From positions 496,001-560,000 of the forward strand of contig NZ_QKRA01000003.1 in NCBI RefSeq assembly GCF_003362755.1: 64,000 nucleotides of DNA. The letters run 5' to 3'. The notes under the pieces were generated by a model. That model worked only from the letters and a program-made list of their open reading frames with translations, was not told the DNA's origin and made no database searches. The position numbers and the translations under genes are program-made. Numbering within the stretch: the first letter of the stretch is position 1; every line of letters begins with the position of its first letter. This document shows positions 16,658 to 21,610 of this stretch, one piece after another. The stretch is from Marinomonas piezotolerans. Its GTDB lineage: Bacteria > Pseudomonadota > Gammaproteobacteria > Pseudomonadales > Marinomonadaceae.

Positions 16658-17869
16658 ATGGCCTTTCATTACATCGACAATGCCAGCGTGAACAATGGCG
16701 ACTCTACCGTAGCAATCACAGGCAATCATGACTTATCGGGAGTGCTAAGTGGGTGGGCACTACAAATAGGTGGTTTGCTTGCAGAAATCAAGCAGGGCAC
16801 CGCGCCTGACGGAAGTGGTAACAGCACGCTAACACTTGCCGCGCCGTGGGCGGGCTCCAACATCAGCGGTCAGCCTGCCCAAATCATCCCAATGGGCGGC
16901 TCGGCACTGAATACAGCCACTGAGAAAGCAGCGGATCTTCAAGCCTATGCAATAGAAGTGCATAAAAAACTCGAGGAGTACGCACTTGAAGACAAAGACG
17001 TCACTCTGACTGCCCCAGATGGAGAGAGCGCAACGTTTTACAGCCTCCCTAAGGTTGATCGCCTGTTTCAGGCAATGGTCGATAGCCAAGGTACGGCGGC
17101 TGGGTATGATGTGACCAGCTCTAGCACGGATACATCAAATGGAGTGAATGGTCAGCCGAAGTTATTGAAACGGGGGGATTTTGGAATTGGGGGGATCGCT
17201 GGGGTTGCAACGGTAGACTATGACCTATTGCCTGAGTCGGAATATGTTAATCGAGGAGCTGGCTTTTGTACTGTTGTAGTACTAGCTAATAGCCCCAATC
17301 GTCCGGCAAATGCAGACATGTATGTTCTACATTTATTCTATACGAATGGGTCTATCTATAACTGTACACAAATAGCAATTCCATACAGTAGCGCAAGCCC
17401 CGATTTATACACCCGCCACAGGAGCGGCGGGGTATGGTCTTCTTGGCTTAAGACGCTCAACACAGGCAACATGGTCGCCACTGTCTCTCAATCTGCAGGC
17501 ATACCTACTGGGGCTGTTATTGAGCGCGGCAGTAATGCAAATGGTGAATATACAAAGTTTGCTGATGGGACGCTGATTTGTACTAGAAAAATTGTTATTA
17601 CATCCTCATCATTGAGAATAACGTTTTCATCTGCTCCTGAGACAAACAGTAGCTGGAGTTTGCCGGCACTGTTTATTGATACAAATTATACCTTGTTATT
17701 TTCTGGAACCAGAGACACGGCAACAGGAGCAGATAGGAGTGCAGAAAACTACGTACTGCATCAAAGCGATATAGTTTCACAATCCGAATGCTATTGCGTG
17801 TTCCAGTTTGATTCTGCTGTTTTGGGTGAAAGAGTTATGTTCGGTACAGCTATCGGCCGCTGGTTCTAA
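16658..17869 (+). CDS. Phage tail fibre / receptor-binding-type protein
   Basis: 403 residues, start preceded by AAGGAAG. The N terminus (FHYIDNASVNNGDSTVAITGNHDLSG, SGWALQIGGLLAEIKQGTA, LTLAAPWAG) is a repeat-poor beta domain seen in side-fibre proteins. A helix AYAIEVHKKLEEYALEDKDVTL and the phrase ATFYSLPKVDRLFQ follow. The centre (about 165-270) has the fibre-type segment KRGDFGIGGIA...YTRHRSGGVWSSWLKTLNTGN, and the C-terminal domain from about 285 (GAVIERGSNANGEYTKFADGTLICTRKI) resembles the tip domains of tail fibres in prophages. Two small genes follow at once, as fibre assembly genes commonly do. Confidence 0.75.
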   Translation: MAFHYIDNASVNNGDSTVAITGNHDLSGVLSGWALQIGGLLAEIKQGTAPDGSGNSTLTLAAPWAGSNISGQPAQIIPMGGSALNTATEKAADLQAYAIEVHKKLEEYALEDKDVTLTAPDGESATFYSLPKVDRLFQAMVDSQGTAAGYDVTSSSTDTSNGVNGQPKLLKRGDFGIGGIAGVATVDYDLLPESEYVNRGAGFCTVVVLANSPNRPANADMYVLHLFYTNGSIYNCTQIAIPYSSASPDLYTRHRSGGVWSSWLKTLNTGNMVATVSQSAGIPTGAVIERGSNANGEYTKFADGTLICTRKIVITSSSLRITFSSAPETNSSWSLPALFIDTNYTLLFSGTRDTATGADRSAENYVLHQSDIVSQSECYCVFQFDSAVLGERVMFGTAIGRWF

Positions 17870-17878
17870 GGAGTACAC

Positions 17879-18202
17879 ATGAAAATCATTCTTTCCCCTG
17901 TGGCATCTGACCACACAACCAATGTATCTCTTGCGGGTATGATTTTGACAATTGACGAGCAAGACTACGATCTATCTGTTATTCCTGAAGGTGGTCAAGC
18001 GGAAGCTGATTTACCATTCATCGGCATAGTCACTCGCGATGAAGTAACTATTCAATATCACTACGATAGCTCTCTAGCAGAGCCTAGTCAGCCTACTGAC
18101 TGGGCCGACTACACTTTTGAATTAGAGGAAGGTGAAGTGCCGTGTCCCATTAATTGGAAACCTATAGAGGAGGCTGTTATTCATGACATTCAAGAACATT
18201 AA
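17879..18202 (+). CDS. Small protein downstream of tail fibre (hypothetical)
   Basis: 107 residues, TAAGGAG at good spacing. It starts MKIILSPVASDHTTNVSLAGMILTID and has an acidic C-terminal half (FELEEGEVPCPINWKPIEEAV). I recognise it only as the kind of small beta protein found right after side-fibre genes in tailed prophages. The ORF overlaps the next start by 20 bases. A role in fibre assembly or as a fibre-associated component is inferred from position. Confidence 0.55.
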   Translation: MKIILSPVASDHTTNVSLAGMILTIDEQDYDLSVIPEGGQAEADLPFIGIVTRDEVTIQYHYDSSLAEPSQPTDWADYTFELEEGEVPCPINWKPIEEAVIHDIQEH

Positions 18203-18419
18203 AACAGCAGATGATTTGGCGGCAGAGCAGTTAGCCAGAGAAAAGGAGTTACAGATTAAAGATGCCAGAGCCCTTTTAAGTAGCACGGATTGGGTAATTA
18301 CTAAGATCGGTGAGGCTCGAATTACTGGAGCTGATGATACTGCCTTAATAGAAAAATATGCTTCAGTTTTGGCAGAGCGGGAAGAGGCTCGGCAGCTTAT
18401 TAATGAGCTTGAATCCTAG
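18183..18419 (+). CDS. Putative tail fibre assembly chaperone-like protein
   Basis: 78 residues, starting inside the end of the previous gene. It is almost wholly helical: a charged N-terminal segment (TADDLAAEQLAREKELQIKDARALLSSTDWV) followed by IEKYASVLAEREEARQLINELE. The pattern D-A-R-x-L-L-x-S-T-D-W with a later R/E-rich helix is common to the C-terminal part of phage tail fibre assembly proteins. It is the last gene of the fibre group; a terminator begins 10 bases after the stop. Confidence 0.6.
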   Translation: MTFKNIKTADDLAAEQLAREKELQIKDARALLSSTDWVITKIGEARITGADDTALIEKYASVLAEREEARQLINELES

Positions 18420-18428
18420 TCTACTACC

Positions 18429-18450
18429 AGCGCCTTGAGCGCTTTTTTTG
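18429..18450 (+). terminator. Intrinsic terminator after the fibre genes
   Basis: AGCGC-cttga-GCGCT stem followed by seven T. Confidence 0.85.
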
Positions 18451-18454
18451 TGCC

Positions 18455-18495
18455 AGAAATACGCAGCCTAGTGCGTACTAGCGCTGCGTATTTCT
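18455..18495. repeat. 41-base near-perfect hairpin
   Basis: AGAAATACGCAGC (18455-18467) pairs with GCTGCGTATTTCT (18483-18495). Inside, CTAGT (18468-18472) pairs with ACTAG (18477-18481) around the loop GCGT, and one C (18482) is bulged. That makes 18 base pairs without a T run on either strand. It lies between the fibre operon terminator and the stop of the antisense ORF at 18507, so it may separate converging transcripts. Confidence 0.85.
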
Positions 18496-18506
18496 ATCGA
18501 TGCGCA

Positions 18507-18668
18507 CTAATCTCGACACTCGCTTTTCTGCCTTAAGATGGCTTTGAGTGAGTCCTGCAGCTCTTCGATCTGTTCAATGAGTTCGGGTTGAGAGTCTGTA
18601 GGGGCTTGTGAGATGTCTGCGATTAAAACGGAGGCGAGTTCGCAGTAAAGGCGTGAGAGTTGTTCCAT
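18507..18668 (-). CDS. Small helical phage protein, 53 residues (antisense)
   Basis: Open frame on the minus strand, start ATG at 18668 preceded by GGAAG at eight bases, stop TAG at 18507-18509. The product (MEQLSRLYCELASVLIADIS, then ELIEQIEELQDSLKAIL) is acidic with two predicted helices. Good ribosome binding site, codon pattern and coherent amphipathic helices argue for a real gene, but I do not recognise the family. It runs against the fibre operon and away from the com leader. Confidence 0.5.
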   Translation of the reverse strand: MEQLSRLYCELASVLIADISQAPTDSQPELIEQIEELQDSLKAILRQKSECRD

Positions 18669-18891
18669 GATCAATCTTCCTTGATTGTTAGTTGAGATTT
18701 AAGAGTAGGGCATCCTGCCCAAGATATCCATAAAGCTCCCTCGTGGGAGTGGTAGAGAGAAAGCGACTCAAAGAAAGTACCAGTTTCAGTGAGCCGTCAG
18801 ATCACGTAAGCGTGCTACGTGAACCAACCCAGGGCTTTCCCACCTTGTCGACAAGGCGCGGAGAGTCTATCAAAACTTTTGGTAGGTTCAC
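18669..18891 (+). promoter_or_regulatory. Structured leader upstream of com
   Basis: 223 bases without a convincing gene but with several hairpins: CAATC-ttcctt-GATTG near 18674-18688, GGGCA-tcc-TGCCC (18708-18720), CTCCC-tcgt-GGGAG (18736-18749), TCACGTA-agcgtgc-TACGTGA (18802-18822) and the 14-base perfect palindrome CCTTGTCGACAAGG (18843-18856). GGTAGG precedes the com ATG at five bases. Its role is unknown; mRNA structure near com/mom matters in phage Mu. Confidence 0.45.
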
Positions 18892-19047
18892 ATGCAAAAT
18901 TTACGATGCAAAAGATGTAATAAATTATTAGCTAAAGGGGCGTTTGCTTATATCGAGATTAAATGCCCGCGCTGCAAACTGTTAAACGCGAGCACCACGA
19001 GTGCCAACTGCGGAGTACCAGACCGTGGCAAAACCAATCATTCCTAG
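18892..19047 (+). CDS. com: Com-like zinc-finger protein (Mu Com family)
   Basis: 51 residues: MQNLRCKRCNKLLAKGAF then AYIEIKCPRCKLLNA. Two C-x-x-C pairs (C6/C9 and C25/C28) form the zinc site, matching Mu Com (IRCKNCNKLL...IEIRCPRCK). Com proteins bind mRNA and permit translation of a downstream DNA-modification gene (mom in Mu, adenine methylases in many other prophages). As in those phages, the modification gene begins inside com (GTG at 19001), but here it survives only as a short remnant, so Com has lost its visible target. The gene is too short for most automatic calls. Confidence 0.85.
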   Translation: MQNLRCKRCNKLLAKGAFAYIEIKCPRCKLLNASTTSANCGVPDRGKTNHS

Positions 19048-19066
19048 GATCGGCGGGAAGCGCCAG
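19001..19066 (+). pseudogene. 5' remnant of a Com-associated DNA adenine methylase (D12 class)
   Basis: GTG start within com, in the +1 frame relative to it. The first 22 codons read MPTAEYQTVAKPIIPRIGGK then RQ. K-P-x-x-P-R/W-I-G-G-K is the start of the methylase that normally follows com in prophages and includes the GGK of the S-adenosylmethionine motif of D12 (Dam-like) enzymes. After codon 22 similarity stops at a run of seven G (19068-19074), and the frame continues only as shadow sequence antisense to the second toxin gene. The rest of the enzyme, including the DPPY motif, is missing, so the second accessory module replaced the 3' part. Confidence 0.65.
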
Positions 19067-19093
19067 CGGGGGGGCAGTGTAAGCAGATATAAA

Positions 19094-19600
19094 CTAATAT
19101 CTTTCCCGAAATCTCTTTGCGGCGGCAATCATGTTGCCTTGAATAGTTGCATCATTGAGCTTGTCATGAGCTGGTGGGTCTTCAACGGCTAATATACAAA
19201 AATAATTTTGATTAAATAAGCCTCTGCAATAGATGATAAAGCGATCACTAGTGCGAAACTCTTGAGCTTTATTGAGCCAGTTTTTGTGATTTAGTTCAGA
19301 GTTGGTAGTGGCTATATGGATATGCCAAATATCTGCATAAACTGCTTCATCAGGCCTATCGTTCGGCTTGTCTTTGCCAAAGTAGGGTATATCAAGCGGG
19401 TAAGAGGTTAAGTTATGTTCGGCTATTAGATTTGGATTTGCCATGTCATCAGCTACCTCACGAACTAGGCGATCTAGCTTGTACGCCTTGAGGTCTAATT
19501 GAAACTTATTTAGCTGTTCACGAGCTGTGTAATAATGCTCTAAAGAGGGGTAGTTTTCAGGCTTGTTTAGTTCTGGGAACAAAAATACTTTTACTTCCAT
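19094..19600 (-). CDS. YafO-related toxin, longer form
   Basis: 168 residues. The C-terminal half matches the toxin of module 1: WHIHIA versus HHIHLA, SDRFIIYCRGLFNQNYFCILAVEDPPAHDK versus SDKALLYCPGFFDSDSYLLIAVLEPPAHDQ (aligned in parts), and a final FRERY versus FRLEN. The N-terminal 85 residues are extended and carry a different helical region (EHYYTAREQLNKFQLDLKAYKLDRLVREV). The gene is antisense to the phage operon, 17 bases after its probable antitoxin gene. Codon 168 is followed within 30 bases by the broken methylase. An mRNA-cleaving role is inferred from the family. Confidence 0.65.
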   Translation of the reverse strand: MEVKVFLFPELNKPENYPSLEHYYTAREQLNKFQLDLKAYKLDRLVREVADDMANPNLIAEHNLTSYPLDIPYFGKDKPNDRPDEAVYADIWHIHIATTNSELNHKNWLNKAQEFRTSDRFIIYCRGLFNQNYFCILAVEDPPAHDKLNDATIQGNMIAAAKRFRERY

Positions 19601-19617
19601 GTACTTTAATCAAGAAG

Positions 19618-19869
19618 TTAAACGAAACTCCAATCCTCATCTTTGTAATCCGAATTGGGCTTTTTGCTGTAAGCTTTTAAGCTCGTTTCAGCTAAGATAC
19701 GAACCGCCTCATCAGATGGCATATAGGCTCTAGTAGATTCGTTACGCGCAGAAACGCCCCCTGTTTTTTCAGGGCTAACTTTTGATGCTGAACGACGAGA
19801 AAGCCCTTTCATACGATGAGGCCCTCTCTTTTGTCCAGCTTTAACAAAGTTAAATGTTGTAGCGCTCAT
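19618..19869 (-). CDS. Putative antitoxin partner of the second YafO-like toxin (unrecognised)
   Basis: 83 residues from the ATG at 19869 (GGTGATG at good spacing); an ATG at 19881 would add four residues. Basic N-terminal half (GQKRGPHRMKGLSRRSASK) and acidic C terminus (NSDYKDEDWSFV). The start context and the first residues (MSATTF) resemble the equivalent gene of module 1 (MSTATL), but the rest has diverged. Position before a toxin gene and behind an inverted repeat supports an antitoxin role; no known antitoxin fold is evident. Confidence 0.55.
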   Translation of the reverse strand: MSATTFNFVKAGQKRGPHRMKGLSRRSASKVSPEKTGGVSARNESTRAYMPSDEAVRILAETSLKAYSKKPNSDYKDEDWSFV

Positions 19870-19885
19870 AGTCATCACCATTGTG

Positions 19886-19912
19886 TTAATACATCTACAA
19901 GTATCGTATTAA
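19886..19912. promoter_or_regulatory. Candidate operator of the second toxin operon
   Basis: Inverted repeat TTAATAC (19886-19892) and GTATTAA (19906-19912) with a 13-base spacer, directly upstream of the putative antitoxin gene. It differs from the direct repeats in the same position of module 1, so the two operons are likely controlled by different proteins. Confidence 0.45.
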
Positions 19913-20010
19913 TATAATCAAAGCGCAAATCTACCAGAAGGTTAAATTGTGATCAACTGAAACAATGTGAAAAATGAAAGCGTGTTTGCAATCTCTGATT
20001 CCCTGATCTA

Positions 20011-20233
20011 CTATCCGTTTTGAGGCGTCAGAACCTCTTGTAAGCGGATGAGCAACCAACCCCGTCAGCGTTGGCTTTTTTATGCCCAAAATTTATGGGC
20101 AGCACTCCTGTTATGTCGGGAGGGCAGTAGTCATACAATACCTTCGGGGAAAGCTACTCGCGGTTTCTTACAGCCGTTCTGAACCTCCTGACACCCAATC
20201 AGCTATTGGGAAAATTCAGAAAATTGTAAGGGG
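20011..20233 (+). ncRNA. C4-type antisense/immunity RNA leader, copy B
   Basis: Same architecture as copy A with compensatory changes. Hairpins: ATCCG/CGGAT (20013-20017 with 20045-20049), CCAAC/GTTGG (about 20056-20074), TGCCC/GGGCA (20083-20087 with 20097-20101), AGTAG/CTACT (20126-20130 with 20154-20158) with a UUCG tip, CCCAAT/ATTGGG (20194-20199 with 20205-20210). Antisense core CTTACA-n3-GTTCTGAA (20167-20183) can pair with TCAGAAC...TGTAAG (20028-20044) or TTCAGAA...TGTAAG (20215-20230), the latter next to and overlapping the AAGGGG ribosome binding site. Compared with copy A, the stems GACAG/CTGTC and ACCTAT/ATAGGT have changed on both sides, direct evidence for these helices. Confidence 0.8.
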
Positions 20234-20236
20234 ATC

Positions 20237-20647
20237 ATGATGATCACAACAGGCAAGAGGCCGACTCTAAACAAGCGTTTTCGCTTTTCCTCTAAACACC
20301 TAGGAGTCAACGACCCAGCGTCAAACTGGGATGTCACACCAACCGATAACTACCGCTTAGCGTGCTTAAATGGCCGCAGACTGGCGGCATGTTACTTATT
20401 GCAAATTCAATCCGATCCGAGTCTCGCTGGCACTGGCCTATTAGGCCATATTGCGGGTGATATTGATTTTCAGGATCAAACGGCCACTAAAGGCCACTGG
20501 GTAGGCTTCTTCAGCTACCTCGAAGAGCAGCTTTATAAGGCTGCATCCATTTGCGACATTTACTTAGACCTAGCAAAAGCCCAACAGCAATGGGATGACA
20601 TTGCTGCACAGCGCGTACAGCTCGAAAAGCAGGAGGAAAACCTATGA
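20237..20647 (+). CDS. Short leader-controlled ORF in icd position, copy B
   Basis: 136 residues, starting with tandem ATGs at 20237 and 20240 after AAGGGG. Differs from copy A only at RFRFSSKHLG versus RFRLTSTHLG, although many third codon positions differ, so the protein is under purifying selection. No family recognised; see copy A. Overlaps the antirepressor start by ATGA. Confidence 0.75.
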   Translation: MMITTGKRPTLNKRFRFSSKHLGVNDPASNWDVTPTDNYRLACLNGRRLAACYLLQIQSDPSLAGTGLLGHIAGDIDFQDQTATKGHWVGFFSYLEEQLYKAASICDIYLDLAKAQQQWDDIAAQRVQLEKQEENL

Positions 20648-21384
20648 ACATTATGCCGTTTCAATTTCACTCTGCACCAGTTCGGGTGGTGGAGCGCGAA
20701 GGTGAGCCATGGTTTGTAGCGAAAGATGTTGCTGAGTTGCTTGGCTATAAGCGTTCGAGGGATGCTATATCGCAGCATTGCAAGGGGGCGGTAAAACACC
20801 GCCTCCCTACAGAAAGCGGAACGCAAGACATGCAAATTATTCCCGAACGAGATGTTTATCGGCTGGTTATGCGTTCCAAGATGCCAGAGGCCGAAGCATT
20901 TGAAGAGTGGGTGGTGGGTGAAGTATTGCCAGCGATCCGCAAGCAAGGCTCATACTCACTAAACAAGCCGGAAGACCTCAGCAAAATGGACGTGCTCAAA
21001 ATGGCACTGGAGTCCGAAGAGCAGCGGCTAAAGCTGGAGCAAGAGAAACAAGACCTAATCGCTCAGATAGAGGAGGCCGCACCGAAAGTCTCATTTACTG
21101 AACAAGTTCAACGAGCGCCCGATACGATCAGCGTTGCCGAAGCCGCTAAGATCATAGGCACTGGCCAGCGGCGCTTATTCGACTTTCTCCGCAATATTGG
21201 CTGGATTTCACGAAGAAACGAACCATACCAAGAGAAAATCGAACAAGGTTTACTTAATGTGAAGCTCAGCAACTTTCAGCACCCAGAGCACGGATTAAAG
21301 CAATCCGTGACTACCGTGGTGACAGGAAAGGGGCTAACGAAGCTCAAGCAATTGTGGGATAAACACCACCCACAGCTTCATTAA
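20644..21384 (+). CDS. Phage antirepressor, Bro-N plus KilAC-type domains, copy B
   Basis: 246 residues, AGGAGG upstream. The Bro-N patch at residues about 31-67 reads ELLGYKRSRDAISQHCKG...TESGTQDMQI where copy A has DVLGYSNTSKAVNTHCKA...TGGQVRHVQV. Everything else, including the whole linker and KilAC-like domain, is identical to copy A at the protein level. Exchange of just this patch suggests that it decides which repressor or partner is recognised, together with the leader RNA that controls the gene. It is the last recognisable phage gene before lepA. Confidence 0.9.
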   Translation: MNIMPFQFHSAPVRVVEREGEPWFVAKDVAELLGYKRSRDAISQHCKGAVKHRLPTESGTQDMQIIPERDVYRLVMRSKMPEAEAFEEWVVGEVLPAIRKQGSYSLNKPEDLSKMDVLKMALESEEQRLKLEQEKQDLIAQIEEAAPKVSFTEQVQRAPDTISVAEAAKIIGTGQRRLFDFLRNIGWISRRNEPYQEKIEQGLLNVKLSNFQHPEHGLKQSVTTVVTGKGLTKLKQLWDKHHPQLH

Positions 21385-21392
21385 GTTATACA

Positions 21393-21420
21393 GCGCGCCC
21401 CTGATAGGGGGGCGCTTCTT
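21393..21420 (+). terminator. Intrinsic terminator after antirepressor copy B
   Basis: GCGCCCC-tgataggg-type stem (21395-21401 with 21409-21415) followed by TTCTTCT. Probably close to the right end of the prophage. Confidence 0.7.
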
Positions 21421-21471
21421 CTAAATCTTTACCTATAACATCCTCGTTCGTGACGGCCACCAAGAAATAAG

Positions 21472-21504
21472 TTGCTATCAACAATAGCGCTCAAGCTGTA
21501 TAAT
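21472..21504 (+). promoter_or_regulatory. Candidate lepA promoter
   Basis: Consensus -10 TATAAT at 21499-21504. The best upstream -35-like TTGCTA (21472-21477) is 21 bases away, longer than ideal, so the -35 is uncertain. The leader to the lepA start is about 100 bases. Confidence 0.45.
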
Positions 21505-21610
21505 CCCGCGCAATTATTTCTTTTAATTTCATTTTATCCCGTTGTATCTCACAAAGATAAGTACACAGTTGAGTACATAAATTTTTACAACGGGCTTAAT
21601 TAGGGTCAAA

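Larger units (their letters stand above)
19923..21398. repeat. Direct repeat copy B (RNA leader + 136-residue ORF + antirepressor)
   Basis: Same orientation and gene content as 7378-8858, about 12.5 kb away. Silent differences are scattered through both genes, so the duplication or double acquisition is not brand new. Confidence 0.9.
1..21420. mobile_element. Prophage, right part (lambda-like siphophage morphogenesis region plus accessory cassettes)
   Basis: Head, tail-terminator, tail-tube, chaperone, tape-measure and tip genes follow one another in the order known from lambda-like siphophages, all on the plus strand. They are followed by fibre genes, a Com-like gene and two toxin/antirepressor modules, and the region stops just upstream of lepA. 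The left part (integrase, repressor, replication, packaging) is outside the window. I found no att core by eye. The right boundary is placed after the terminator that follows the second antirepressor gene and could lie anywhere from about 21,400 to 21,480. Whether the phage is active cannot be judged; the structural genes seen here are open, but the methylase gene near 19,001 is truncated. Confidence 0.9.

Noticed and set aside
18743..18931. 62-residue plus-strand reading frame upstream of com
   Set aside because: No ribosome binding site, covers hairpins and overlaps com in another frame; product looks random.
19068..19074. Phase-variable G tract
   Set aside because: Seven G is short and the reading frame on its far side is not a plausible gene, so switching would restore nothing visible.
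19001..19192. 63-residue protein from the GTG at 19001
   Set aside because: Only the first 22 codons look like a real protein (methylase start); the rest is antisense to the second toxin gene, so it is called a pseudogene remnant.
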